Positions 43,903 to 52,425 of a stretch of DNA of 64,000 nt are shown piece after piece. The notes below the pieces were generated by a model, which was given only the letters and a program-made list of their open reading frames with translations, was not told the DNA's origin and made no database searches. Every line of letters begins with the position of its first letter. Positions within the stretch are counted from its first letter, which is position 1. Where the stretch lies: the NCBI GenBank assembly GCA_024234635.1, contig JACKNX010000002.1, positions 124,001-188,000 of the forward strand. The letters are read 5' to 3'. The DNA comes from Pseudomonadales bacterium (lineage in GTDB: Bacteria; Pseudomonadota; Gammaproteobacteria; Pseudomonadales; Azotimanducaceae). The position numbers and the translations under genes were made by a program.

Positions 43903-43946
43903 AAAATCAATCGTTCCGCCCCGGAAGGTGGCACGCGATTGATTTT
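43903..43946. promoter_or_regulatory. Inverted repeat with nested hairpin in the sigma/hemolysin-cluster divergent region
   Basis: AAAATCAATCG (43903-43913) and its exact complement CGATTGATTTT (43936-43946) flank a 22-base spacer that itself contains TTCCG-CCC-CGGAA. The site is 49 bases before the plus-strand hemolysin-family gene and 53 before the sigma gene, the natural place for a shared operator. Confidence 0.6.
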
Positions 43947-43994
43947 CCCCACCGCGCATCACTCAGTCTGCAGTCGCCGTGGAGAGATCACACC

Positions 43995-44636
43995 GTGCCC
44001 CTTTCAGCCGTACCACCGACACCGGTCAATCCGGCGGTTGCCGAGTCCGTGTCGACGCCAGCCTTTACGCTGCGCCCTGCCGCCACCGATGAGGAACGCA
44101 CAATCCTGACCGCGTTCATCGAACACCAGTTCGGCGCGCATTTCAGCGCCGACGTACACATCAACCCACCCATGCTCCTCGGCGCCTGGGACCACAAGGG
44201 GCAAGCGGTGGCCGCGCTGGGATTGCGTGAGGCCAGGCATGGCTTTTTCAGTGACAACTACCTCCCGACTCCCGCGCTTGCCGCCCTGGCGACGGACCTG
44301 GGTAGTCCCGTCCTGGCCACCGCGTGCGTGGAGGCGGTGCACCTCGCCGTGGCTTCGCCCCGGTTGCTGCTGCCGCTGCTCGATGCCCTGGCACTGGAAC
44401 TGACCGCCCGCGGCTACGACTACCTGATCTGCACCGCCACCGGCTGTCTCCGAAGGCTCTTCAACCGGCACGGCTGGCGGGTACACGCACTGGGCGTGGC
44501 TGATCCCGCCGCCATCGGCACCGCGGCACTTCGCTGGGGACGCTATTACGACGCCAGTCCCGCTGTCATTGCCGGTGACCTCCGCGAAGCCGCGGTCATC
44601 GCGGGAACGCGAGGCCACTGGACACACCGCGCATGA
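43995..44636 (+). CDS. Thermostable-hemolysin-family (T_hemolysin) protein
   Basis: The 213-residue protein matches the family named after Vibrio thermostable hemolysin: IEHQFGAHFSADVHINPPMLLGAWDHKGQAVAALGLREARHG, FFSDNYLPTP and LATACVEAVHLAVASP, then ALELTARGYDYLICTATGCLRRLFNRHGW. The pattern looks GNAT-like, so an acyltransferase activity is as likely as a lytic one. The GTG start lies eight bases after GGAGAG. It overlaps the next gene by four bases (ATGA) and opens the tightly packed cluster 43995-48248. The real biochemical role of this family is unclear; hemolysin is a historical name. Confidence 0.8.
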   Translation: MPLSAVPPTPVNPAVAESVSTPAFTLRPAATDEERTILTAFIEHQFGAHFSADVHINPPMLLGAWDHKGQAVAALGLREARHGFFSDNYLPTPALAALATDLGSPVLATACVEAVHLAVASPRLLLPLLDALALELTARGYDYLICTATGCLRRLFNRHGWRVHALGVADPAAIGTAALRWGRYYDASPAVIAGDLREAAVIAGTRGHWTHRA

Positions 44637-46126
44637 TGCACCTCATTCCCGACATCCTGGTGGCCGCGCTGTCCACCCGGCAGGACATCGCCGTCACGGA
44701 CGGTGCGCAGGCCCTGACTGGTCCGCAACTACTGCGGCGCGCCGGCACATGGACCGACGCCCTCACCGCCGTCAGCGCCCAACGGGTTGCCTGGCGCATG
44801 GAAAACGGAATCGACTGGATCGCCCTCGACCTGGCCACCCTTCTGACAGGTCGGGTGGCGATTCCCATTCCGGACTTTTTTTCGCCGACACAGGTGCACT
44901 ATGTGCTCGCCGCCAGCGGCGCGGATACCTGGATCGGCAGCGCCGCGGACGCCCTGCCGGACGGCTTCGAAACCCGGCTCAAGGTCGCCGACGTCCCCGT
45001 GGCCACCACGCGGGTAGCTGCGCCGCCGGCGGTGCACGCAGGCACGGCGAAGATTACGTTCACCTCGGGCACCACTGGCGATCCCAAGGGCGTATGCCTG
45101 TCCGCGGCAACCATGCTGCGCACGGCGGACGCGTTACGCCGCGAACTCGGCGGGCTGGGCGTACAGCGCCATCTCTGCGCGCTGCCGCTGTCCCTGTTGC
45201 TGGAAAACGTGGCCGGGGTCTACGCCAACATCCTCAACGGCAGCACACTGGTGACGCCGACCAACGGCGCACTTGGCCTTACCGGCTCCTCGGGCGTGGA
45301 CATCGCCCGCTTCGTCAGGGCCCAGCAGGACGCAAACCCACACAGCCTCATCCTGGTGCCGCAACTGCTGCTGGCGCTCATCGCGGCGCGCTCCTTCGGC
45401 ATCGCACTGCCGGAAAGCTATCGTTTCGTGGCCGTCGGTGGCGGCCGCGTTGCACCCAGCCTGCTCGACCAGGCCGTCCGCGCGGGCCTGCCGGTCTACG
45501 AGGGCTACGGGCTTTCCGAATGCGGCTCGGTGGTCACGCTCAATACGCCCGGGGGCCGTCGGGCCGGCACCGTCGGCCGACCGCTGCCACACGTGCGACT
45601 GGAGCAGGTGGATGGGGAGCTGACAGTGGCAGGCAGCGCCATGCTCGGGTACCTGGGCGGTCCGGCCGCGGGCACGGTGATCCACACCGGCGACCTGGGT
45701 GATATCGACGCCGCGGGATTTGTCAGCATCCAAGGCAGACGCCGCAACTGCTTCATCACGGCGTTCGGTCGCAACGTCAGCCCCGAGTGGGTTGAAAGCG
45801 AGTTGACCGCCGAGCCTGACATCGCCATGGCCGCCGTCTTCGGTGAAGCGCTGGCCAGCAACGTCGCGGTGCTTGTCACCCGCCACGACGATGCCGCCGC
45901 CATTGCCGCCGCGGTCTCGCGGGTCAATGCACGATTGCCCGACTATGCGCGAATCGGCGCCTGGCACGCCACTGACGCCACCAGTTTCCGCGCGCGTCAC
46001 TGCGTGACCGCCAACGGCCGCATTCGCCGCGACACCGTTGCCGCGGTTTATGCAGAGGAACTGGCCGCACTGATGCCCCCCGACACACTGGTGTCGTCCG
46101 CCGCGGAGACCCGCCATGTTTCATGA
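44633..46126 (+). CDS. AMP-binding (ANL superfamily) enzyme, A10 lysine replaced by arginine
   Basis: The 497-residue protein has KITFTSGTTGDPKGVCLS at about 140-157, YEGYGLSECGSVVTL, and HTGDLGDIDAAGFVSIQGRRRN as expected for acyl-adenylating enzymes. The final motif reads TANGRIRRDTVAA, so the usual catalytic Lys of A10 (GK) appears as Arg. The half-reaction may be altered or may use another residue. Its ATG overlaps the hemolysin-family stop by four bases, and the diiron-protein start lies 11 bases inside its 3' end. It probably activates a fatty or amino acid for the partner enzymes, which is inference. Confidence 0.87.
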   Translation: MMHLIPDILVAALSTRQDIAVTDGAQALTGPQLLRRAGTWTDALTAVSAQRVAWRMENGIDWIALDLATLLTGRVAIPIPDFFSPTQVHYVLAASGADTWIGSAADALPDGFETRLKVADVPVATTRVAAPPAVHAGTAKITFTSGTTGDPKGVCLSAATMLRTADALRRELGGLGVQRHLCALPLSLLLENVAGVYANILNGSTLVTPTNGALGLTGSSGVDIARFVRAQQDANPHSLILVPQLLLALIAARSFGIALPESYRFVAVGGGRVAPSLLDQAVRAGLPVYEGYGLSECGSVVTLNTPGGRRAGTVGRPLPHVRLEQVDGELTVAGSAMLGYLGGPAAGTVIHTGDLGDIDAAGFVSIQGRRRNCFITAFGRNVSPEWVESELTAEPDIAMAAVFGEALASNVAVLVTRHDDAAAIAAAVSRVNARLPDYARIGAWHATDATSFRARHCVTANGRIRRDTVAAVYAEELAALMPPDTLVSSAAETRHVS

Positions 46127-46766
46127 CAGACTGCTGGAAGCCACCGCCACGGAACGCGAGCACCTGCTGACGCGCCCCATCCTCGGGCGCGTGCTCAGCG
46201 GAGACTTCTCGCTCGCCAACTACGTGCAGTTTCTGGTCAACGCCTATCACCACGTTCGCCACACGGTGCCGCTCATGATGGCCATGGGCGCCCGGCTGGG
46301 GGATCGCGGCGCCTGGATGCTGCCGGCACTGAAAGCCTACATCGACGAGGAGATCGGTCACGAACAATGGATCGCCAGCGATCTCGAGTCGTGCACGGAC
46401 GATGTGGCTGACCGCCTGTCCACACCACCGGCGCTGGAGGTCGAAGTCATGGTGAGCTACGTCTACGACCAGATCCAGCGCGTGAATGCCACCGGCTTTC
46501 TCGGCATGGTGCTCGTACTGGAAGGCACCAGCACGGCGCTGGCAACGGCGATGGCGGATCTCGTGCAGAAGAAACTGGGGCTGCCGGACACCGCCTTCAG
46601 CTACCTGCGCAGCCACGGGGACCTGGACGTCGAACACGTGAAACACTTCGCCGCGCTGGTCAACCGCATCGACGTCACGGAGGATCAGGATGCCGTGATC
46701 CATGTCGCCCGCCGCGTGTACCGGTTGTACGCCAACGTCCTCGATCAGGCGGGAACGGCAGCATGA
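46116..46766 (+). CDS. Haem-oxygenase-like diiron oxidase (HDO) family protein
   Basis: The 216-residue all-helical protein has the ligand set of the HDO superfamily (UndA, SznF, BesC relatives): EEIGHE with Glu78, Glu79 and His82, Glu136 in LEGTSTAL, and the HGDLDVEHVKHF segment with His168, His174 and His177. Such enzymes use O2 for oxidative cleavage, desaturation or N-oxygenation of fatty acids or amino acids. It overlaps the AMP-binding gene by 11 bases and the SDR by four, so it acts in the same pathway. The substrate is unknown. UndA-like alkene formation is one option. Confidence 0.85.
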   Translation: MFHDRLLEATATEREHLLTRPILGRVLSGDFSLANYVQFLVNAYHHVRHTVPLMMAMGARLGDRGAWMLPALKAYIDEEIGHEQWIASDLESCTDDVADRLSTPPALEVEVMVSYVYDQIQRVNATGFLGMVLVLEGTSTALATAMADLVQKKLGLPDTAFSYLRSHGDLDVEHVKHFAALVNRIDVTEDQDAVIHVARRVYRLYANVLDQAGTAA

Positions 46767-47602
46767 CGGCGCGCTTCACTTTCAACAACCGTGTCTGCGT
46801 GCTCACGGGCGCCACCGGCGGCATCGGCCGGCAACTGGCACACCTGCTGGCCGCGGAACACGCGCGCCTCATCCTCTGCGGCCGCCGGGAGGATGCGCTG
46901 GAAACACTGAAGGCCGAACTGCCCGACAAGAGCGTCGTCGGCTTGTGCGCCGGCTCGCTCGACGACGCGGTGATACTCGACCGGCTCGTCGCGTACGGCA
47001 TGGAAAAGCAATGCAGCGTGCTGATCAACCTGCTGGGCATCAATCAGCTCGCAGATTTCACCGACATGGACGGTCAGGCCGTGAATCAGCTTGTGCGGAC
47101 CAATCTCGTGACACCGATGCAACTCACCAGACGTCTTCTGCCCGTGTTGACACGCCAGCCCACGGCGATGGTCACGAACATCGGGTCGGTGTTCGGCCAT
47201 ATCGGCCACCCCGGATACGTCGCCTACTGCGCAACGAAGTTTGGCCTGCGCGGCTTCAGCGAAGCGCTTCGTCGGGAGGTTGCCGACACCTGTGTCAGCG
47301 TGGTGCACGTGGAACCGAGAGCAACCAAGACGGCCATGAACGATGGCCCCGCGCGGGCGCTCAACGACGCGCTGGGCAACCACGAAGACGAACCCGCCGA
47401 GGTGGCGGGCGAGATTCTCACCGCCATGCGCCGACGCCGCCCGATGACGGTGCTGGGCTGGCCGGAGCGATTCTTCGTGAGCCTCAACCAGATTCTGCCC
47501 GGCGTGGTCGACAAGGCGCTCAGGGGCAAACTCGCCATCGTCCGCCGGCACCTCGTGGCGAGGCCCGCACAAACCACATCAGCCCCAAACCGGAATCGAT
47601 AG
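46763..47602 (+). CDS. SDR family oxidoreductase (in hemolysin/HDO cluster)
   Basis: The 279-residue classical SDR has VCVLTGATGGIGRQLAHLL at about 11-29 (TGxxxGIG), the NxLG-like INLLGINQL, the Ser region VTNIGSVFGHIGHPGY and YVAYCATKFGLRGFSEAL with the YxxxK active site. The C-terminal about 60 residues (RFFVSLNQILPGVVDKALRGK) may contact a membrane or lipid substrate. It overlaps the diiron-protein stop by four bases and ends 13 bases before the TPR gene. It may reduce an aldehyde or ketone product of the diiron enzyme. Confidence 0.88.
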   Translation: MTARFTFNNRVCVLTGATGGIGRQLAHLLAAEHARLILCGRREDALETLKAELPDKSVVGLCAGSLDDAVILDRLVAYGMEKQCSVLINLLGINQLADFTDMDGQAVNQLVRTNLVTPMQLTRRLLPVLTRQPTAMVTNIGSVFGHIGHPGYVAYCATKFGLRGFSEALRREVADTCVSVVHVEPRATKTAMNDGPARALNDALGNHEDEPAEVAGEILTAMRRRRPMTVLGWPERFFVSLNQILPGVVDKALRGKLAIVRRHLVARPAQTTSAPNRNR

Positions 47603-47615
47603 GGAGAGACCAATC

Positions 47616-48248
47616 ATGCTCAGCACCCGCCTGTTCGCCCTGCTGCTGTTCGTCGCCAGCCTGCCGTCACTCGCCCAGGCAAGCGTCGAGGATCTGCAGA
47701 CCCAGTGGGCACAAGTCATGTATGCGACGGACAAGGACGCCCGGGAAGCGGCGTTCGACAACCTGTCAAAAGATGCCGAGGCGCTGGTACAGGCCGAACC
47801 GGACAATGCCGGCGCCTACATCTGGCAGGGGATCATTCTTTCCACCTATGCCGGCGAAAAAGGCGGGCTGGGCGCCCTGGGCCTGGTCAAGCAGGCGCGC
47901 GCGGCCCTGGAGAAAGCGCTCAGGCTGGATCCCGATGCGCTCGCCGGCTCCGCCTGGACGAGCCTGGGCAGCCTGTACTACCAGGTCCCCGGCTGGCCAA
48001 TCAGCTTCGGCGACAAGGACAAGGCGCGCGAGTATCTGCAAAAAGCACTGGCCAGCAATCCGGACGGCATCGACCCCAACTACTTCATGGCGGACTTTCT
48101 GGTCGAAACCGGCAAGTACGCCCAGGCCCGAGACTTTGTGGCGCGTGCGCTCGCGGCACCGGACCGGCCGGGGCGGGAACTGGCCGACAAGGGGCGACGC
48201 GGTGAACTGCTTGCACTGCAGGCCAGGATCGACAGCAAGCTGAAATAG
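47616..48248 (+). CDS. Exported TPR-like protein
   Basis: The 210-residue protein has a signal peptide (RLFALLLFVASLPSLAQA) and tetratricopeptide-like helices: AEALVQAEPDNAGAYIWQGI, ARAALEKALRLDPDALAG, AREYLQKALASNPDGIDPNYFMADFLVETGKYAQARDFVARALAAP. It is likely periplasmic or membrane attached and serves as a protein-protein interaction unit. GGGAGAG precedes the ATG, and it starts 13 bases after the SDR, making it the last gene of the cluster. It could localise the cluster enzymes or a product exporter. Function unknown. Confidence 0.83.
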   Translation: MLSTRLFALLLFVASLPSLAQASVEDLQTQWAQVMYATDKDAREAAFDNLSKDAEALVQAEPDNAGAYIWQGIILSTYAGEKGGLGALGLVKQARAALEKALRLDPDALAGSAWTSLGSLYYQVPGWPISFGDKDKAREYLQKALASNPDGIDPNYFMADFLVETGKYAQARDFVARALAAPDRPGRELADKGRRGELLALQARIDSKLK

Positions 48249-48254
48249 GCGTCA

Positions 48255-48279
48255 GGCGCGGAACACACCGGTCCGCGCC
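48255..48279. terminator. Hairpin between convergent genes
   Basis: GGCGCGGA pairs with TCCGCGCC around a 9-base loop between the TPR gene and the convergent GNAT gene. There is no T tract, so termination is uncertain. Confidence 0.4.
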
Positions 48280-48288
48280 CACCGACGC

Positions 48289-48849
48289 TCAACCGAGATC
48301 GATACGCCAGAGCAGCGCCGGACCGCCACCGACATAGGCCGGTTTCTCGAACCGCTCCACCAGCAAGCCACCGACGTTTTCGATCACACGCTGCGACGGC
48401 CGGTTGTCAACATCGGTGGTGAGCAGCACCGAGTGCAGACCGAATGGGCGTATCTCCTCGAGCAGCAGGGCCAGCGCCCGCGTGGCGTAACCCTGCCGGC
48501 GTTTCCACGGCACTACCGCATAGCCGATATGACCGAAGGGAAAGCCTGGTGGCAACGCGGAGGTTCCCCGCTGAAACCGGAACCCGATACTCCCGCAGAA
48601 GGCGCCGTCCCACAGCCACCGACGGTAGCCAGGCAGACGGTTCATCGTCGTACCGTCCGGCATCGTGAGAGGCGGCCCCTTCGCCTCCAGGTCCTCGCAA
48701 CCGGCCAGAAACGCATCGGGATCGCGTTCGATGGCCGTCAGTTCCTCCCGGGCGGCAGCGGCACCACGCACATTGTCCGCCGACCAGCCTCGCTGGAGGG
48801 CATCGATATAACCGTCGAGGTACAGCCTTGCGGGACGAACGAGTTCCAC
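48289..48849 (-). CDS. GNAT family N-acetyltransferase
   Basis: The 186-residue protein has GNAT features: FPFGHIGYAVVPWKRRQGYATRALALLLEEI carries the acetyl-CoA pyrophosphate loop (RRQGYATRA), and LTTDVDNRPSQRVIENVGGLLVERFE is the C-terminal Asn/Ser substrate and CoA region typical of RimJ/RimL-type enzymes. It likely acetylates an amino group of a small molecule or protein N-terminus. It is convergent with the TPR gene and 34 bases after paaX in the same direction, but there is no reason to link it to phenylacetate metabolism. Confidence 0.85.
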   Translation of the reverse strand: MELVRPARLYLDGYIDALQRGWSADNVRGAAAAREELTAIERDPDAFLAGCEDLEAKGPPLTMPDGTTMNRLPGYRRWLWDGAFCGSIGFRFQRGTSALPPGFPFGHIGYAVVPWKRRQGYATRALALLLEEIRPFGLHSVLLTTDVDNRPSQRVIENVGGLLVERFEKPAYVGGGPALLWRIDLG

Positions 48850-48883
48850 GACTGCTCACCATGCTACCGTTGAGCCGACAGCA

Positions 48884-49831
48884 TCAGGCAGTTGGCACCG
48901 CGCGTGCAACCTGGCCACGCCACCCCGTCGCGAACCGCTGACGCACGCTGGAATGCGCATCGGGCAGCCGCCCGCCGTCACCCTCCATGGCGTTGTCGAT
49001 GAATCGCTCCGACGCCGTCATCAGGCCCGGGTACAACGCAGCGCACAATTGCCTGGCCGCCGTTCCGGCCCATTCACCGGGCAACAGCGAATCCGGCAGC
49101 CGTGGATCGCGCAGCAGTACCCGGCGATATTCGTGAACCAGAAAAATACGGATGAAGAAGGCATCGGCGGGCGTAACACCTGCGCGCACGACATCCCGCA
49201 GCGGGTCAAACAGGCGATTGAACGCGGCGTACCCCGCCGCGAGCGTGTCCAGATCCCACGCCGCATGCACGAGTCGATCCAGCGCTGCGTCGCCGGCGTC
49301 CCCGGCCGCATCGAGAAGCACAACCGTCTCGCGACAGCCGATGTCGCCAAGCACACGATCCAGCGCCTCCCGATCGATCCCCGGATGGGCCAGCACATCG
49401 GGGCCGAACTGCCCGAAGCCCAGCCACCCGAGTTCACGCCGGACATGCGCCCGCCGGTCGGCCGCAACACCGGCGACGAGGGCGAGGCACCAGCGGCCGC
49501 TCCAGGCGGGTCCGTCGAGCGTGTAGATCCGCCGCGAGGAGGCCTCGAATGCCTCGCGTGACGATGGCGTCAGGGCGTAAAAACTGCGCCGACCCACCGT
49601 CCGCGACCGGAGCACCCCGTCCTGCACCAGCCGGAACACGGCTGAGCGCACCATACGCTCCGACACGCCCACGGGCGCCAGCACCCGGATCAGGCTGCCA
49701 AGCCATATTTCGCCCCCCCGGGGCAGCACGCTGTCACCAAAGATGGAAACAATCAGCGACCCCGTACGCGGCGGTTGGCGGGTGCGGAACTGTGCCGCCA
49801 GCGGTCGGGCTGCATCCAGAACAAACGTCAT
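48884..49831 (-). CDS. paaX: PaaX-family phenylacetic acid degradation repressor
   Basis: The 315-residue protein has an N-terminal winged helix-turn-helix (GDSVLPRGGEIWLGSLIRVLAPVGVSERMVRSAVFRLVQDGVLRSRTVGRRSFYALT) and the characteristic PaaX C-terminal domains (AWDLDTLAAGYAAFNRLFDPL). PaaX represses paa genes and is released by phenylacetyl-CoA. It is divergent from paaA with an inverted repeat between them, the standard layout of this regulator. Confidence 0.88.
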   Translation of the reverse strand: MTFVLDAARPLAAQFRTRQPPRTGSLIVSIFGDSVLPRGGEIWLGSLIRVLAPVGVSERMVRSAVFRLVQDGVLRSRTVGRRSFYALTPSSREAFEASSRRIYTLDGPAWSGRWCLALVAGVAADRRAHVRRELGWLGFGQFGPDVLAHPGIDREALDRVLGDIGCRETVVLLDAAGDAGDAALDRLVHAAWDLDTLAAGYAAFNRLFDPLRDVVRAGVTPADAFFIRIFLVHEYRRVLLRDPRLPDSLLPGEWAGTAARQLCAALYPGLMTASERFIDNAMEGDGGRLPDAHSSVRQRFATGWRGQVARAVPTA

Positions 49832-49850
49832 GCGGGTAGGCTACCCGAAA

Positions 49851-49891
49851 ATGACACACGAATCATTGTGATAAGAATTTTCTTGTGTCAT
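49851..49891. promoter_or_regulatory. Candidate PaaX operator
   Basis: ATGACACACGAA (49851-49862) and TTCTTGTGTCAT (49880-49891) form an inverted repeat matching at 11 of 12 positions with a 17-base spacer, between paaX and paaA. It contains GAATCA, similar to the half-site reported for E. coli PaaX. The GTG at 49885 in the paaA frame lies in this operator, which supports the ATG at 49924 as the real start. Confidence 0.65.
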
Positions 49892-49923
49892 ATTTTCGCG
49901 ACGTCACAACTCCACGGCCACTC

Positions 49924-50856
49924 ATGGCGGAAGCATCCCTGGAATCCCCGCAGCACCGCTTCGACAACCGCATCGAGGCGGAAGAAAAGATCGAGCCCAA
50001 AGACTGGATGCCGGACGGCTACCGGAAAAATCTCATCAGGCAGATCTCCCAGCATGCGCATTCGGAAGTCATCGGCATGCAACCGGAAGGCAACTGGCTG
50101 ACACGCGCGCCCACGTTGAAGCGCAAATGCATCCTGCTCGCCAAGATTCAGGACGAAGGTGGCCATGGGTTGTACCTCTACTCCGCCGCGGAAACGCTCG
50201 GCGCCTCCCGCGAGGAACTGGTGGAAGCGTTGCACACCGGACACGCCAAGTACGCTTCCATCTTCAATTACCCCACGCTCACGTGGGCGGATATCGGCGC
50301 CATCGGCTGGCTGGTGGATGGCGCCGCCATCGTCAACCAGATCTCGCTGCAGTCCACTTCCTACGGCCCCTACGCGCGGGCGATGGTACGCATCTGCAAG
50401 GAAGAGAGTTTCCACCAGCGCCAGGGGTACGAAATCATGGTGAAGCTGGCGGAGGGCAACGCCACGCAGCGCGCGATGGCCCAGGACGCGCTCGACCGGT
50501 GGTGGTGGCCGTCCCTCATGATGTTCGGGCCCCACGACGCTGAATCCGCGCATTCCGCCCAGTCCATGCGATGGAAGATCAAACGCCAGAGCAACGACGA
50601 TCTGCGCCAGAAGTTCGTGGATCAGACCGTGCCTCAAGCTGAAGCGATTGGTCTGCGCATACCGGATACGAAGCTGGTATGGAATGCAGCCCGTGGCCAC
50701 TACGACTTCGGCGAAATCGACTGGAACGAATTCAACCGTGTGGTCAGCGGCAATGGGTTGTGCAATCGACAGCGCCTCGATCATCACAAACAGGCACACG
50801 AAGACGGCGAGTGGGTGCGCGACGCCCTGCGCGCCTACGCGGAGAAACAGGCATGA
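49924..50856 (+). CDS. paaA: 1,2-phenylacetyl-CoA epoxidase subunit PaaA
   Basis: PaaA is the catalytic diiron subunit of the multicomponent epoxidase that converts phenylacetyl-CoA to the ring 1,2-epoxide. From the ATG at 49924 it has 310 residues, the usual PaaA length. [18 protein letters not shown] and the carboxylate/His ligand helices ([39 protein letters not shown]) are present. The frame can extend to 49885, but that start falls in the presumed operator. It overlaps paaB by four bases. Full complement for the epoxidase core is encoded downstream. Confidence 0.93.
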   Translation: MAEASLESPQHRFDNRIEAEEKIEPKDWMPDGYRKNLIRQISQHAHSEVIGMQPEGNWLTRAPTLKRKCILLAKIQDEGGHGLYLYSAAETLGASREELVEALHTGHAKYASIFNYPTLTWADIGAIGWLVDGAAIVNQISLQSTSYGPYARAMVRICKEESFHQRQGYEIMVKLAEGNATQRAMAQDALDRWWWPSLMMFGPHDAESAHSAQSMRWKIKRQSNDDLRQKFVDQTVPQAEAIGLRIPDTKLVWNAARGHYDFGEIDWNEFNRVVSGNGLCNRQRLDHHKQAHEDGEWVRDALRAYAEKQA

Positions 50857-51143
50857 CCAATCGCAATCTGCTGCCATTGTGGGAAGTATTCGTGCGCGGA
50901 CGTCGCGGGCTGGATCATATCCACGTCGGCAGCCTGCACGCCTACGACGCCGAACAGGCGCTCGAGTACGCCCGCGACGCCTACACCCGTCGTGGTGAAG
51001 GCGCGAGCATCTGGGTCGTGGAATCCCGCCACATCACCGCTTCCCAGGAGGCCGATGCGGAATCCTTCTATGACCCCATGGACGACAAACCCTACCGGCA
51101 TGCCACTTACTACAAGCTGCCGGACGCCGTGGACAATATGTAG
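50853..51143 (+). CDS. paaB: Phenylacetyl-CoA epoxidase subunit PaaB
   Basis: PaaB is the small non-catalytic subunit that bridges the epoxidase heterodimers. The 96-residue product has [56 protein letters not shown] and a C-terminal [10 protein letters not shown], as in known PaaB. The ATG overlaps the paaA stop by four bases and its stop abuts paaC. Confidence 0.93.
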   Translation: MTNRNLLPLWEVFVRGRRGLDHIHVGSLHAYDAEQALEYARDAYTRRGEGASIWVVESRHITASQEADAESFYDPMDDKPYRHATYYKLPDAVDNM

Positions 51144-51899
51144 ATGAACGACACGGACAGTCTCCTCACCCGCTACGCGATCCGCCTCGGCGACGATGCC
51201 ATGGTGCACGGGCAGCGTCTGTGCGAGTGGAGCAGCAATGCACCAACGCTGGAGGAAGATCTGGCGCTGGCCAATGTGGCGCTGGACTACCTGGGACGCG
51301 CCCGGATGCTGTACTCCCTCGCCGGCAATCTGTGTGGCCAATCCGAAGACGAACTTGCCTTCACGCGTGACACGCGGGCGTTCCAGAATCTCCTGATCCT
51401 GGAGCTTCCGCGGGGTGATTTTGCCTTTACGCTCGTGCGCCAGTTCCTGCTGGATGAATTCGAACACCTGTTTTTCGACGCGCTGACGGCTTCCGCGAAC
51501 GAGATGCTGGCCGCCATCGCCGGGAAGACCAGGAAGGAAGTCGCCTACCATCGCCGTCGCAGTCAGGAATGGCTGAGACGGTTCGGACTGGGCACCGCCG
51601 AAAGCGCCCGGCGCGCGCAGGCAGCGCTGGACACGCTGTGGGGCTACGTTGACGAAATGTTCGCCGTCGACGACCTGGAAGCCACGCTCATTGCCGAAGG
51701 TATCGCCGCGGACCGCGCCGTGCTGAGGGCAACCTGGCAGGCGGCCGTGACGCACGCAATCGAAGCGGCCGCATTGACGGTGCCGGACACCACCTGGCGG
51801 ATCGAAGGGGGACGCCAGGGACTGCACACCGAACATCTCGGCCATCTGCTGAGTGAAATGCAGTTCATGCAACGCGCCTATCCCGGATTGTCCTGGTGA
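51144..51899 (+). CDS. paaC: Phenylacetyl-CoA epoxidase subunit PaaC
   Basis: PaaC is the structural, iron-free partner of PaaA. The 251-residue protein has LTRYAIRLGDDAMVHGQRLCEWSSNAPTLEEDLALANVALDYLGRARMLYSLAG and LVRQFLLDEFEHLFFDAL. It starts immediately after paaB and overlaps paaD by four bases (GTGA). It is required for the core epoxidase complex. Confidence 0.93.
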   Translation: MNDTDSLLTRYAIRLGDDAMVHGQRLCEWSSNAPTLEEDLALANVALDYLGRARMLYSLAGNLCGQSEDELAFTRDTRAFQNLLILELPRGDFAFTLVRQFLLDEFEHLFFDALTASANEMLAAIAGKTRKEVAYHRRRSQEWLRRFGLGTAESARRAQAALDTLWGYVDEMFAVDDLEATLIAEGIAADRAVLRATWQAAVTHAIEAAALTVPDTTWRIEGGRQGLHTEHLGHLLSEMQFMQRAYPGLSW

Positions 51900-52405
51900 A
51901 CGCCATCGTCACCCTGCCGCTGGTCCATGCGGAACGGGCCGCACTGGTCCGCCGCAGGCGGGATTCCGCGTGCGCGGAGCTGTGGAATGCCCTGGATGCC
52001 GTGAAGGACCCGGAGATTCCCGTACTCAGCCTCTACGACCTCGGGGTGCTGCGTGACATCAGGCGCGCTGCCGACGGGGTAACGGTTGTCCTGTCACCCA
52101 CCTATTCCGGCTGTCCCGCCATGGAAACCATGGAAGCGGACGTGCGCAGGCAACTCCTTGCCGCCGGTGTGCGCCAGGTTGTGATCGAGCGCGCTCTGTC
52201 CCCACCGTGGACAACCGACTGGATGGATGCACGCGCGCGCCTGGCGCTGAAAGACTACGGCATCGCCCCGCCCGACACCGTTTGCTGCCCGCAATGTGGC
52301 AGCCACGACGCAAGCGTGGTGAGCGATTTCGGCTCCACCGCGTGCAAGGCGCTCTACCGCTGCAACGCGTGCCTGGAACCGTTCGACCACTTCAAACCGC
52401 TCTGA
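51896..52405 (+). CDS. paaD: PaaD, Fe-S/maturation-type protein of the epoxidase
   Basis: PaaD is a DUF59/MIP18-type protein probably needed for metal or Fe-S maturation of the epoxidase. The 169-residue product has ALDAVKDPEIPVLSLYDLGVLRDI and a C-terminal zinc-ribbon-like CCPQCGSHDASVV ... YRCNACLEPFDHFK. The GTG start overlaps the paaC stop by four bases; 20 bases separate it from paaE. Confidence 0.9.
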   Translation: MNAIVTLPLVHAERAALVRRRRDSACAELWNALDAVKDPEIPVLSLYDLGVLRDIRRAADGVTVVLSPTYSGCPAMETMEADVRRQLLAAGVRQVVIERALSPPWTTDWMDARARLALKDYGIAPPDTVCCPQCGSHDASVVSDFGSTACKALYRCNACLEPFDHFKPL

Positions 52406-52425
52406 GCAAAGCCACAGGCAGCACC

